Positions 49,388 through 63,710 of a stretch of 64,000 nt of DNA are shown piece by piece. The stretch spans positions 310,001 to 374,000 of the forward strand of contig JAHLKG010000017.1 in the NCBI GenBank assembly GCA_025526995.1, written 5' to 3'. Each line of letters opens with the position of its first letter. The stretch's first letter is position 1. Under the pieces are notes generated by a model, which saw only the letters and a program-made list of their open reading frames with translations, made no database searches and had not been told where the DNA came from. The position numbers and the translations under genes were made by a program. The DNA comes from Powellomyces hirtus (lineage: Eukaryota > Chytridiomycota > Chytridiomycetes > Spizellomycetales > Powellomycetaceae).

Positions 49388-51770
49388 TCAAGATTTCCGG
49401 AAAAAGAAGTTGACAACGGTTGTGTGGTATTCTGCCTGCAGGACCGAAATGATCAACGGTTCAGAGGGATGGAAGATGTACGAAACGTAGCGCCTAATGA
49501 GAAGGACAATAGTTTCATGAGGAATACAAGCATGCGGCGCAAAAGCGTGGACGAGGCGTTTTCAGTCGTACTTTGTTGGCAGAGCCCCCGCAACTGGCCG
49601 AATCGGGTTGGGATCGATGGAGAATTTGCATTTTCCAGTCTCGCGATCAAAAAATCTAGTAGGAAACTCACCGACCGGCCGAGGACGATCGTAATTTGTG
49701 ACATTTCGCAGGTCGTAGCTGTAGAGATCTTGATCCAGGTATGGGCTCTCAATGAGGGACTGGTTGTTGTGCGGTAAGGTGGACAGTGTACGTTTGATAG
49801 CTTCTGTGTACCTGAAATTTTGAGGCATAGCGTAAGAATGCATGAGGCTCTGAAGGACAGGGACATTGTTTCGTCCACTTGATGATGTATGGTTGATTGT
49901 ACCCTCCATTCCTAGCTTTTTCAATGGTGCGAAATTGACGGCGCAAACATTCCCGGGCACTCATGCTAGTTGGTGGTGTGCTGATGTATGGCAGTGAGAA
50001 GTGGTTGGGCGAGCCCCAGAACCGCACGTCATTTTCGACCATCGCGTACAACTCTGGTGATGTATTCTCGAACACGGCGTACACTTCCGTTGTTGATAGA
50101 CAGTACAGGACAAAGAAGCAGGTTTGTGAGAATGCCTTCAGATCAACACTCTGAAGGGACCATCGAATTAATGAGACGAAACTCAATAGCGAGCAGCAGT
50201 GACGCTTACCGTCCCAGCTACAGCACTGGCCTCCCCAAATTTGATCATGATGTTATCAGCATCCAGGAACTGCATTCGCCACATTGCTAGAGATGAGAAC
50301 CGAGTAAAGGTACGGTGAAAGTGGTGCATGGCACTATAGCAGCATGTGTTCCGGAGAGAGGTTACAAACATCACATGTCAACCAAGTTTTAGATCGAGAA
50401 TTCTAAGCAAACCTTATTTTGCCGGTTGAAACTGCTTTTCGATAAAGAAAGGTCATCATGCGTTGCTGTATGCCGCTCAAGGGCGCAGGTTCCTGTCGGA
50501 TGCATCAGTAAGAGCGGATAGCTATCTTAAAGTCCGTTGATCACTCACGGCATGCTTCACAGTTCTCCGTCTTTCCTGTAACCGCGGCTGTAGCGGCCGA
50601 AACATGTGATACACCCTAGGAGTGTCGGGGACGACATGAACCGAGGGATCTGTTGTGCCATTCATACCATTGAAACCAGCGTTCGGAATGATACTGAAAG
50701 CAAGGTCCTGGTGAGTGTCGCTGGCTGTGCCTTGCATAAGAGCTTTTCGCTTGCGGGTGCCTTGTCCAGCATTGGTGTATTGCGCCATCAACAGCTCATC
50801 ATCGTCATGGTTGTACCATCCCAACGTTCGCACATGCACAAATCGTCCAGCTTCCTGTAGCATGCAACCAGTAAAGTCAGACCTGAGGTTGTAGCTGCCA
50901 GAACGGAGTCCAGGATTTACAGCATTCGGCGAACTTACAGTGATGTATAGCATATAAATGCATTGGTGTTTGACAGACGTGATCCCAAATGTATCGTGAA
51001 ACAAATGAACGCCCGCGTGATGGTTCAAATAGATGAAGTCGTGCTCGAACTTCCGTTTGTCTACCAGCTGAAGAGCAAGTCCGGATTCAATCAAAGTCGT
51101 GCATGGGAAAAAGACAGGTTCAATATGACTTACCTCTCCGCTGACAATATCGACTATCCAAAATGTAACATCATCCAAGTCTCTCAGCCCTTGCAACGAT
51201 GAGGGTGTTCTTTGTGACGGGAGTTCCGATTCTGAGCGCACCGCTGAGGCTACAATCATCTGAACAGGAAAGAAATGAAATATCACGGTACGCTTGCCAT
51301 CCGCAGGGAGTTCTTACATGCCGACCATTCCTTGTAAACAGCAAGAAATCGTTGCTCAACATCTCATGGCCGCCAGTCAGCACGACCTCAAAGCACAGTG
51401 AGAAGATATCCTCAAATACGGAGCTCGCATGGGAATTATTGGGTGCTCCGTTGTATCGAAACACTTGCAGAGCGTGCAAGTTTTTGGAAAAGCACACAAA
51501 ATGCTGGTGTACGTCAAAAGGTGTGAGCGCATCGTGGAGCGAGCAGTGAGCATAGCACAACAAGAACCAGACCTTTCCATCTGGGGAAAACTTTCTGAGG
51601 ACACAGGAAGGCGTTCGCACGTTGTAAAGAGTGTCTGTCGGATATATGGAACGGAACGCTTTTCTATGAGCCGTCCGCGGGGCGTCAATCTGTTCTCTGT
51701 TCAGCAGATAGCTGTATAGCCCTTGATTCGCACATCTCTTTAACGAGCTGCCTTGTGCGGACATTGGCAT
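49388..51770 (-). CDS. DET1: DET1 homologue
   Basis: DET1 is a substrate-adaptor component associated with DDB1-CUL4 ubiquitin ligases in plants and animals. Reading from the start at 51770 (MPMSAQGSSLKRCANQG) gives LYSYLLNREQ, IYPTDTLYNVRTPSCVLRKF and SPDGK, matching the DET1 N-terminus (conserved PSC-LRKF-PDG). Later exons contain FWIVDIVSGEVSH, GRFVHVRTLGWYNHDDDELL, PRLQERRRTVK, MWRMQFLDADNIMIKFGEA, EVYAVFENTSPELYAMVEN, SPYLDQDLYSYDLRNVTNYD, RPRPVGEFPTRFFDRETGK and CKFSIDPNPIRPVAGALPTK. A final intron leads to RYVSYIFHPSEPLIISVLQA and the stop after VVNFFFRKS. Motif order agrees with DET1 throughout. The first exon is the least certain: an upstream in-frame ATG exists at 51905. Confidence 0.9.
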
Positions 51771-52157
51771 CGCATGAGAATAACGACGACAGAAGCTGCC
51801 TCTCGCGCACGACCGCGGGAACACGAGTAAAGAAGTGGAAAGGGAAGGCAAAGCGCAACGCAGTGGGAAGGCCAATGAGGTTCTGCGCCACAACACGCGC
51901 GCCACACACGTCAGCAGTCACTCGAGTGGTCAAGCCGGTTCCAACTGCCATGACCCATCGTTCGTCCCCCAGCGACCTTCCCCGCGCAAGAGCGTTTACC
52001 CTTTCCCGAAGAACAAGGAAGTACCACGAGATCCATTGCCTGTCCGACCGACCTCTGTTTTTCTTTGGACCGAAATACTCGAAGCTTGAGCACCAATTTC
52101 TTGCATCTTTTTTGTCGGTGACTCGATTTTTACAGTGGACTCCACAATTACAGTGAA
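51771..52157. promoter_or_regulatory. Divergent promoter region between the DET1 and SNW1 genes
   Basis: About 390 bases between divergent start codons. An open frame running through it on the plus strand lacks any recognisable motif and ends just before the SNW1 start, so it is not called. No TATA box is obvious. Confidence 0.35.
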
Positions 52158-54209
52158 ATGTCTCTGTCCAGGTAAAACGCACGCTCAAACCTCGCAGCTG
52201 GAGTCTTCACCGAGACGTGAGTAACGATCCCTCTGTTGCTGTCTCTAGCTTTCTTCCAAAGCCAAAAGCAGTCGCGACGAAATCGAAATGGGCCAGTGAT
52301 GATGAGGATGACGCTCCCGTGAAGCAGAACGCAAAGCCAGTGCGAAGAGGACCCCCTCCTTATGGGCAACGCCAGGGATTCGTGCCTCGCACCACAGAGG
52401 TAAACACGACGGACTTTGACGCATCTGGATACCAAGCAGTGGTTGACAGGAGATGATTTCCCCTCCAGGACTTCGGAGATGGAGGAGCATTCCCGGAAAT
52501 CGCAACTGTCCAATATCCTCTTGACCTGGGCCGAAAGCGAAATGCAGGCTCGCAGCGGATAGAAACCTTGCCACTTCAAACCGACGGAGACGGCAACATC
52601 CGCTACGATATGATTTTGCGACAAGGGGACAAGGACGGAAAGAAGATTGTACACTCTCAATTTGAGGATCTTTCGGAAAAGGATATCAAGGAGGATGACG
52701 AGTCATTGGAAAGACCTGACGAGGACACGGTGCTGGAAACCGCAAACAAAACCAGAATGGCTTTGGAAAAGCTGGTTGATGGTACGTTAGGCTCTAAATG
52801 GTTGGGGTTTGGAGCAGCAGAATCAGTTTCGTGCGTCGCTCCCAGTCATCTCGTTCTGATGACTGTTATCAATACAGGAAGAATAAAGTCGGCGCAACCA
52901 AAACAGGTGACCCAGCAGAAGAATGGCCCCACATACGTCAAGTACACACCAGCGTCACAGAACGCATCGCAGAACTCGGGTGCTGGATCTCGTATCATTC
53001 GAATGGTTGAAGCTCCCATTGATCCTATGGAACCGCCGCGGTTCAAGCACAAAAAATTGCCGAGGCCCCCGCCATCGCCTCCAGCTCCGGTGATGCATTC
53101 CCCTCCCCGCAAGGTCACAGCAGAAGAACAGAAGAACTGGATCATCCCGCCATGCATCAGTAACTGGAAGAACGCAAAGGGATACACTATTCCGCTAGAC
53201 AAGAGATTAGCTGCCGATGGTCGTGGTTTGCAGGAGGTTGGTAGCATCGGATATTGAGCTCACATTCTGTTTTGCTGACCAGTTGTGCTTAGATCAGTAT
53301 CAATGACAACTTTGCAAAATTATCCGAAGCACTCTTCATTGCGGACCGACACGCACGAGATGAGGTCAAGATTCGTTCAGATATGCAAGGCAAACTTGCG
53401 GCAAAGGAGAAGAGGGAGAAGGAGGAGAAGCTACGCATGCTTGCACAGAGGGCTCGCGAAGAACGAGCGGGATTGGTTTCCGGTGGTGCTCCACCACCGT
53501 CTTCTGCTGGAGCACACGCAGGGCGTGCCGCTGCATCCGAGAGTGAATCTGATTCTGATGATAGCGTGGATGAAGAAGACAAGAAGCAGCTCCGGGAGCG
53601 AGAAGAGCTGCGACGGGAACGACAGAAGCAGCGCGAACGAGAAGTCCGCATGAGTCATATGGGAGCCGACACGAAGGCGAGAGTTCTGAGTAAAAGGTTA
53701 GCAGTTGTCAATAGCTCAACTGGTCACAGAACAGCTAATAATAATGTTCTGGGGGTCTTGTGTGTTTTTCTTGCAGCAATGATCGGGATATCTCAGAGAA
53801 GATCGCCTTGGGCCTGGCTCAACCTTCCACTTCCAAAGAAGCCATGTTCGACCAGCGTCTCTTCAACCAATCACAAGGTCTTGGGTCTGGATTCGGCGCC
53901 GACGATTCTTACGATTTATACGACAAGCCTCTCTTCCAGGGTTCCACCGCTAACGCAATATATCGACCCAAAAAGGCCGAAGAAACAGCTACATCCGTTG
54001 CTACCGAGAAGCTCGAACGGATGCTTGGTGAAGGTGGAAAGCATCGCGGCTTCCAAGGAACCGGCGACGGCAGTGCCGTTCGCGACGGCCCGGTCCAGTT
54101 TGAGAAGGAGCAGGCGGATGTCTTCGGAATCGATGAGTTCATGTCCACAGCAAAGAGAGGAAGGGCGGATAAGGACGATCGGGATGGAAAGAAATCACGT
54201 CGTGATTGA
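52158..54209 (+). CDS. SNW-domain protein SKIP/SNW1/Prp45
   Basis: Spliceosome component (activated and catalytic complexes) and transcription coregulator. The short first exon MSLS splices across about 77 bases to SFLPKPKAVATKSKWASDD. Then come GPPPYGQRQGFVPRTTE, DFGDGGAFPEIATVQYPLDL, GRKRNAGSQ, LPLQTDGDGNIRYDMILRQG, the SNW core NWIIPPCISNWKNAKGYTIP followed by LDKRLAADGRGLQE, INDNFAKLSEALFIADRHAR, a charged coiled coil (KEKREKEEKLRMLAQRARE) and the C-terminal SKIP segment ISEKIALGLAQPSTSKEAMF, DDSYDLYDKPLFQG and QADVFGIDEFMSTAKRG. It ends DGKKSRRD with a bipartite-like basic tail. Five exons; the motif order is diagnostic. Confidence 0.95.
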
Positions 54210-54478
54210 GCCGAAGCGTCTCCTGCTTTGTCTGTAAATGGCATTTTATGGAAACACGTGGGGACTCGCTGGCGCGTGTCTTTATCCAGAAGCGACATGA
54301 TCTTTATCTCGCCCATCCCCGCTGTCTAAGTGTATTGGCATTTGTATAGAAAAGAAACGGATAGTGATCTCTACATAATCTAAGTTTTTGATCAAAGTCG
54401 CTGCGGTACCTTAACATCGGGTTTCACAGAGCCTCTGGCAAGGTTGTGAGCTGGTGGTGTCTGCAAAGAATGTTGAGT

Positions 54479-55867
54479 TCATGTTGGTTCAATCAGCGAG
54501 CTATACAGAAGTAGCCCTCCATTATGCTTGACGTCCACTCGTTTCAACTCCACCCCTGTCCCGAGAACTCCCAACCCCGAACGGCGCGTTTCTGTGTCCC
54601 TCCGCACGCGCTCCGTGTAGAGGATCTTCTCCGATGTCAGTGTTAGAGAGGTCCTGTTCGCGTTGGTCGGTAACAGCGGGAGCACGAGGGCAGATTTGGT
54701 CAATTTTTCGTCCAGCGCATCTCCATTCTCGGTCTCCACATCCGATGGCGGCGACGACGGCAACAAGCCCAGCCCGAGATCCCAGTCTACGTCCCCAGCC
54801 TCACATACGAGCGCAAGGTTCATGGCATGTAGTTCGTGATTCGATTGCTCCAACCGCTGCGTCTCGGCCAGCGCCGCTTTGGTCTTGCTCTTTAACCGGA
54901 TGTTGCGCTGAAGGACCGCGAGCGACGAGTCTGGCATCGTATCCATTTCATGCTATTGAGACCATGCAGGTTCTCCGATCAACAACCACAATGCGCTTGA
55001 AAGGACGACGAAGTGCCTACCTGACTAGCACTCCCTTCAACGCCCATGACGATCTTCTCCCCACGTTTAACGCTCCCGTCAATGGCGGCCTGATGACGCT
55101 TCTGCAATAGCGCGATCTCCGCCTCGTGTCGGGCTGCCTGCTCGACCATCTCGGCGCGCAGAGTGGCCGCTTGTTCCGAGAGGGAGGCCATCGCACTGCT
55201 GCTTTGTAGCGTCGCATGGGTTGCCGTCAATGTGGCCAGATTGTGCGCAAGTGCGTGGTGCATGTCGTGTAGTTCTGCCTGATATGTCAATCTCGCATAA
55301 AGCATGGGAGACGTGACAGGGGTGGGGCGGAGGACGGACCTTCTATCAATTCTTGCTGCTGCACAAGCTTCTCGTCCGACGCCAAGTCCATGACCAATCC
55401 AAAGCCCGGTGATTGAGTTTGCAGGGTCTCCAGCTTCCCCGTCATCGCGTCCGTCGTGTCAATCACATTGCGCAGATAACCATACTAGGGGACCAAGAAT
55501 GATGTATATCAACGAGGACTTCCGGCGAAATATGCAATATGAACGAATAATACCCGATCATGCTGAACGCGCCGTAATCGTTCACGAAGCCGCTTCAGTT
55601 CTGCCTTTCTTTGGAATGCAAGTGTACAGGCGTTTTTCAAACATTGGTGGGAATGTCATTGACGCGTAATGTGAATATGAGTTCTTCACTCAACTGTTCG
55701 AGAAACTCTGTTCGATATAGAAGGACAGACTGCTTTCGACTTTCCACCCTGTAAAGATAGAACAATCAGGTGCTTAGATTAAAAAAAAAAACGACAGTAA
55801 ATTTGCAGGAATCAGCGGTTATTTACATGATAAAGGTTAGAACGGCGCTCGCTTGACTAGCATCCAT
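54479..55867 (-). CDS. Unrecognised coiled-coil protein
   Basis: At least five exons joined by frame: MDASQASAVLTFIM (from 55867), VESRKQSVLLYRTEFLEQLS, KAELKRLRERLRRVQHDR spliced to YGYLRNVIDTTDAM, then DEKLVQQQELIEG, a long heptad-rich exon (AELHDMHHALAHNLATLTA, LSEQAATLRAEMVEQAARHE) and the last exon with LAVLQRNIRLKSKTKAALAE. The latter continues NHELHAMNLALVCEAGDVDW and a Ser/Pro-rich then strand-rich C-terminus ending LLLYSSLIEPT. The central coiled coil covers more than half of the protein. The segment around AMNLALVCEAGDVDW faintly recalls the C-terminal motif of CENP-H-type kinetochore proteins, but I do not regard that as an identification. Function unknown. Confidence 0.66.
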
Positions 55868-56181
55868 TTTCTTCCCTTTTTTTCCCCGGCTAGGGGAAGA
55901 GCGGCGCTTTTTCCCCTTTTCCTTTGCTTTGCCTTTCTTTTTCCCTGCCATTTATGTTGCCGGAAGGTGGTTGTAAAGCTGGTTGAGGTTTCGAACCTGG
56001 CTTTTGCCAAATGGGAGGTCTCCCGATCGACGGGTTCCGACTGCTTACGCGACCATTCTCAAGAAGCAGGAAGCGTAACCCTAATTCGCGGTTCTACGGA
56101 ATGGAAGCATTCTTTTTGCGAAATCTTGAGAGATCACGGTAGTGTTGGGTTTACCTTGGTGATAGACCACTATCCATAAGT
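55868..56181. promoter_or_regulatory. Divergent promoter region between the coiled-coil gene and ARP4
   Basis: About 310 bases between divergent start codons. It has long T/C-rich blocks on the plus strand (about 55868-55960). No gene is seen. Confidence 0.35.
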
Positions 56182-58123
56182 ATGACAACTGCAACATATG
56201 GCGGAGGTAGAGTGATGAACCTCACAGTGAAATCGCGCCTTAAACGTTGGTATTGACCGTGTTCCTCATAACTCTCAGACGAGGTCTCAGCGCTGGTGTT
56301 TGACATTGGTTCGTCGACCAGCAAGGTTGGATACGCCGGCGAGGACACACCGAAAGCTGTGTACCCGTCATGGGTGGGGATGCCAGACGACAGCGGGGTG
56401 GAAGTCATGGATGTAGATGAGCAAGGCCCAAGCGGCGGACTGGTCAGAAGGGCCGATGAAGAATCTGATTTGAAGCCAGTGAAAAGCGAAGGACGAAAGC
56501 CACGGCGATACGTTGGGGAAACGGAGCTGTATCCGTGGAAACCAAATGTGGAGCTGAGAAACCCGATGAAGGAGAGTGTGGGTATGTATGGAAACGCCGG
56601 TTTATGGATGCATTGTATGGTTCTCACATGGAACGATGCGCACATAGTGGAGGACTGGGAAGCGTATGAGGCGCTGTGGGACCATGCCTTCTCTCGTCTG
56701 CGAGTTGAGTCCAGCGAACATCCGCTGCTGCTGAGTGAGCCGTCGTGGAATCCGAGGGAGTCGCGGGAGAAGCTTATTGAATTGGCGTTCGAGAAATACG
56801 ACGTCCCATGCTTTTATTTGGCCCGGAGCGCCGTTCTCGCTGCGTAAGAACATTGCCTGATGCTCTCTGTGTCTTTGGGCGGAAGTTTCTGATTCCATGA
56901 TGATGTTGTTAGGTTTGCAGCTGGAAGATCTACAGCGCTAGTGCTAGACTCAGGAGGTTCTATGACCAGTGCTGTTCCAGTTGTTGACGGATATGTACTC
57001 AAGAAAGGTCAGTTTGAATTGCTACTCCTTTAAAAGACGGATCTGCCACAGGGCAAGATCACGATGGGTTCCTGATGGCAACGTTCGGCAGCCATACAAA
57101 AGCAGCCATTCGCCGGCAGATACGTCTCAAATCAAGCCCTCCTGCACTTGAAAGCGCGCGGGATCTCGGTTACGCCCCAGTACCTCGTCTCGAACAAAGC
57201 GGCCGTGGATGCGGGACAGCCGGCAAAGTTTGACTTACGAGAGCGACCAAACACTTCGGCTTCTTATCACAACCTGGCGGTAGAGGTATGCCTTTGCAAA
57301 GGTGTGAACGTTTACCCCTACATCCTCCTGATCACTAGCATGCCTCTCTCAGCGTGCGATCGATGAATTCAAGGAAACTGTCTGCCACGTCTCAGAGTTC
57401 GCCTTTGACGAAAAGTAAGTTTGATGATCTAGGTGCTTCCGCACGTCGAATCAGGTGTCTGATGTTGAGCCTACAACAAAAAAGCGCCCTACAACAACGC
57501 CCCATCAAGAATTACGAGTTCCCAGATGGTTACAACAACGCCTTTGCAATCGAACGATTTAAGATCACAGAGTCGTTGTTTACCCCCAGATACATGTTAC
57601 AGGTAGGAATTTTCACCAACGCAGGCGAATCATAAAGTCTTCCATTTGTACTGAAGCAGAGCAATCCAAAATGCAGGAGCAGCAGCAACCGAACGATATG
57701 GTCGCTCCCGCACCGCAGCCGCAACCGATGAGCATCACGCAGCTGATTCAGAACAGCGTTAACATGTGCGATCCAGATCTCCGCACGCAGCTGTATCCCA
57801 ACGTGGTGCTAACGGGTGCAAACACGCTGCTTCCTGGGTTTGCTGACCGTGTCCATTCGGAATTGTTGAGTGCCGCGCCTGGGGTAAACTGCCAAAAACC
57901 GAGCATGAACCTGCCCAGTCCGGAATGCTAACTGTCCTTTTTGCACGATTCTTGCATTTAGTTCAAAACCAAGATCCAGGCTGCAGGTCAGACCACCGAA
58001 CGAAGATTCAGCCCCTGGATCGGAGGCTCCATCCTTGCGTCCCTTGGGACCTTCCATCAGCTGTGGATCTCCAAGGAAGAATACGCCGAGCTTGGCGTCA
58101 ATGTTGAAAAGCGATTACATTGA
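56182..58123 (+). CDS. ARP4: Actin-related protein 4 (Arp4/BAF53-type)
   Basis: Nuclear actin-related protein shared by the INO80, SWR1 and NuA4 chromatin complexes. Exon 1 MTTATYGG joins after about 80 bases to [20 protein letters not shown], reproducing the Arp4 N-terminus ([13 protein letters not shown]). It continues [113 protein letters not shown] and GYVLKK. Near the C-terminus are [60 protein letters not shown] and [12 protein letters not shown], ending VEKRLH. The acidic insert after the first exon ([15 protein letters not shown]) is typical of Arp4. The ATP-site glycines are retained in part. At least seven exons; internal edges at 56.85-57.65 kb are approximate. Confidence 0.93.
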
Positions 58124-58354
58124 AAATGAATATCTCCTTCAATCGGAGCAATCCTAGTCCTACGTGCACTACTAACAAGGATTCTCGTATGGCACCGCAC
58201 ACGCCGAAAGCAAGTCACACAGTATTTTACTTCGCTGTCAGCGCTGAAATTCGATGCAACTAAGAGGGCAGGAGCGTTCGCTTTGGAGCTAAATATGTAT
58301 ATGTATTGAAAGAGTGACGATGGGTTTGTGAGCCCGTAACAAAATCGTTTTCTG

Positions 58355-60554
<2,200 letters not shown>

Positions 60555-60928
60555 GGCTGCGGGCTCTCTATTGTATGTGAATGTTGAGCAGAAGACCGAC
60601 AGCTGGTTGTTTTGACGAGCGTAAAAAGGACAGAGGAGAAGGAGCGAAGGCCTTTGTCACGGCCCATGTGCACGTGACTGTGTCCGAATGTTGCTGTTGC
60701 TGCGCATTATGGTTTCTTGGGTCGAGTCAGATGAGTCATTCACTTTGTTTGACCTTGTGTCACGTTGTGTAGCAACGGCTGATGGAAGGCGGAGATGCAT
60801 ATTCGCATCTTCGAACCGTTCTTCCACCACCCGCCTCAAAACGTCAAACGCACGCAACGTTAACTCTAAAAAAACGGCAGGAAAAGCGAAGGAAGCTTTG
60901 TTGAAACAACCCCCCACCCTCCGCAGTT
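60555..60928. promoter_or_regulatory. Divergent promoter region between the RBBP4-like and HIS1 genes
   Basis: About 370 bases between divergent start codons. It contains several TGACT/TGAGTCA-like elements near 60670-60745 (for example GAGTCAGATGAGTCATTC). These resemble Gcn4-type amino-acid-control sites and would suit HIS1 regulation; that reading is inference. No gene is seen. Confidence 0.4.
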
Positions 60929-62049
60929 ATGGACTTCTCAGACCTGAACGACCGTCTGCTCTTCGCAATTCCTAAGAAGGGCCGACTCCACGAAAACTGT
61001 CTGACACTGCTCAAGGGTGCCGACATTCAATTCCACCGTCGCAACCGACTCGACATTGCGCTGTCGACCAACCACCCTGTAGCACTTGTCTTCCTGCCCG
61101 CATCAGACATTGCCACTTTCGTTGGGGAAGGCAATGTTGATCTCGGCATTACTGGTCAGGACATGGTCGCGGAAGCTGGTGCTCGGGTTGACGAGCTGAC
61201 GCAGCTCGGTTTCGGAAAATGCAACCTGAGCGTCCAGGTGCCGATCAAAAGTGAATACAAGAGCGCGAAGGATTTGGTGGGAAAACGGATCGTCACAAGC
61301 TTCTCGGGAATTGTGAGAAGGTGCGTCAAGAGTTTCGAGTGAAAGGAATGTCGTCCCATAAGCAGCATTGAACTAATCGACATCTATCGATACCTCACGT
61401 AGATACTTTGATGCCCTGGAATCTGGATTGGACGAGAAGGCCGCTGCCGCGACATTGATAAGCGCACCCAAACAACAACCGCGTCCTGACCCGAAGACCA
61501 CTATTCACCTCGCCAACGGATCGGTAGAAGCTGCGTGCGCGCTGGGACTGGCGGATGGAATTGGTGAGTTATCGATATTGGTAGCATAACGTCAGAAAGC
61601 AAAGATCTTCAAGATTGCTGACGTTCCACCTTCTGCGTGCCGTAGTCGATCTTGTTGAATCCGGCGAGACAATGCGGGAAGCGAAGTTGCACGCCATCTC
61701 CAACCTCATGACGTCGCAGGCGGTACTGATCTGCAATTCCAAAAAGCGTCACACCAACCCGTTGATTGAGACCTTCAAGCGCCGTATCGAGGGTGTCATC
61801 GCCGCTCAGAAGTACGTGCTATGCAACTACAACATCTCTCGCGCGTCCCTGGCAGAGGCCATCAAGATCACACCCGGTAAAAAGGCACCAACCGTCAGCC
61901 CATTGGAAGATGGTGACTGGGTTGCCGTTAGCTCCATGGTCCAGAAATCATCCATCGCTGACATTATGGATCAGCTGGAAGCTGTTGGCGCGACCGACAT
62001 CCTTGTATTCCAGATCCACAACTGCAGAGTAGCAGAGAAATCCATTTAG
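60929..62049 (+). CDS. HIS1: ATP phosphoribosyltransferase
   Basis: First, committed step of histidine synthesis: ATP plus PRPP gives phosphoribosyl-ATP. Exon 1 starts MDFSDLNDRLLFAIPKKGRL and has NHPVALVFLPASDIATFVGE, GNVDLGITGQDMVAEAGA and LVGKRIVTSFSGIVRR. Exon 2 gives YFDALESGLDEKAAAATLI and TTIHLANGSVEAACALGLAD with the PRPP-binding loop. Exon 3 gives VDLVESGETMREAKL, SQAVLICNSKKRHTNPLIE and the C-terminal regulatory domain (SSMVQKSSIADIMDQLEAVG, ATDILVFQIHNCRV), ending AEKSI. The C-terminal domain makes it the long, histidine-feedback-regulated form. Two introns of about 80 bases. Possible Gcn4-like sites lie upstream. Confidence 0.96.
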
Positions 62050-62336
62050 TTTTTGAAAACATTCAACATATCTTGCATATCAGAGCTGTTAAATTATGTG
62101 TCGCTTTAGCATGAGTCAACGTGCGGATGAAAAGTAGACAAGCACCAATGTGTGAAACATCAGAAAGCTAAATGAAACGTAATATATATATAGTGTAAGG
62201 TGCGAAAAGTGTGCAAGGTGACAACGGAAGATGAATGACTGCTGTGCGTAATGGAGCGGGGGATGGGGGTGGATGGTTGACAGCATGTCGAGTCGGATGA
62301 TGAATGAGTCAGAGGTGAGGAAGCAGCGTAAGGCTC

Positions 62337-63710
62337 TCACTTCCTTCCTCCTTTGGTAGCTTGCCGCCTTCCCTTTCCAAGTCTAGGCTTGCTCCCGACT
62401 GGCTTTCCCTTTCCCTTCTGCGCATAAGAGCTCTTCGATCCGCTCTTCATTTTACGAGTGGAGAATCCACTCATATTATCCACACTCTCAGCGTCGTTTG
62501 TCTTCTTGTGTCGCTTGGATCCCCCGAAACCGAACTTTTCGTCTTTCCGTTTTCTTTTAGAGTTCGTGTTTGATGATGATGATCGGGATGGTTTGCCTTG
62601 AGAGTCGTCGATTTCAACACCGAATTCGTCGTCGGCATCTTCTCGGGAGTTGTCGGCAGACGCGTGCTTCTTGCGTGCGACCTTCACCTTCTCCATCTCG
62701 GATTTCTTGGTCTTTGCGCGCTCCGCGAGTTTTTCTTGTTGTACCTTCTTGCCGAACTGGATGCAAGTAAGGATGAAGTCAGTGGAAGGTCTACAAGATT
62801 CGACATAGCCAATGACACTTCATCGCCCGAATATTCCAACTACATACCTTCTTCAAATCCCGCTGCTTTCTAGCACGTTCGGCCGCCTGTATCGACGCTG
62901 CTTCGTCCAGCAATCGTTGTCGGACCTTGGCCATGTGTTCATCACTCTTGACCATCTCAGCAAAGAAGTCGTCAGGGCGGGAGAAGGGCACACCGGCGGC
63001 GCGGATGCGCTTCCGGCCTTCTGTGGCGGCAAACAGTGCTTGTTTGTAGAATGCGAGCTCGCGCTTCAGATCGTCGTGCACATCGGCAGGTTCCAGGTCC
63101 AACACATCGGGGGAAGTCACAGATTGTGTTTCGATCCATGGTACTTTCATGCCGGCTTGGTCGATCCGGATGTCTTCTAGGCGAGAGAGAAGCGCGGTCT
63201 GTGGAAATAAAAACATTAATATTCTTTAGCCTTCTTCGCTAGATTCTGCCAACTTCCACCGAAAATGCCATCATATTCCCGACCAGACTTTCAGCATGCA
63301 CGTACCGTGTTGTTGGCATACACCTTCTCCACCAAATCGTCGTCATTGCCATCGGCATTCTCATCCTTCCCTTTCATCATTTCCAGATACGCCGCCAGTT
63401 CAAGCTCGTCCTCAGCATCCATTTCGACCACAGTGCCTTCTTCCATTCCCTCCACAACTGCTTCCTCCTCGGCCTCAACCTCTTCGTCAGAGTCCGCCCG
63501 TGCAGCGTTCTTTCCCTTCTTCTTTCCGCCCTTCTTCTTCAGTGCGGCCTTGTCGTCCACTAGGAGTTCTGCGACTTCGGGATCCATTTCAAGTTGTTGC
63601 TCTTCGATGAATGCATTAATGTCCAAGTCTAGCGAGGGAGCCGCGTCCTTTCCAGCCGCTGCGGCAGCCGGTCGTGACTTTTTCTGCATTTGTTTCTTCA
63701 TGCGAGCCAT
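62337..63710 (-). CDS. EBP2: Ebp2-like rRNA-processing protein
   Basis: Nucleolar factor needed for 27S pre-rRNA processing and 60S subunit assembly. Exon 1 starts MARMKKQMQKKSRPAAA and is strongly acidic (DSDEEVEAEEEAVVEGMEE) and Lys-rich. Exon 2 holds the Ebp2 core: LLSRLEDIRIDQAGMKVPWI, DDLKRELAFYKQALFAATEG, RKRIRAAGVPFSRPDDFFAE and MVKSDEHMAKVRQRLLDEAA. Exon 3 has FGKKVQQEKLAERAKTKKSE, MEKVKVARKK, the acidic DADDEFGVEIDDSQGKP and the very basic tail FGFGGSKRHKKTNDA...RQATKGGRK. The WIETQ-type motif and the order of acidic, core and basic parts identify the family. Two introns. Confidence 0.93.

Noticed and set aside
51755..52156. A 133-codon plus-strand open frame upstream of SNW1
   Set aside because: It lies in the divergent promoter, has no motif and ends exactly where the SNW1 gene starts.
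54479..55867. Assignment of the coiled-coil protein to CENP-H
   Set aside because: Only one short segment is reminiscent, and the long C-terminus after it does not fit that family.
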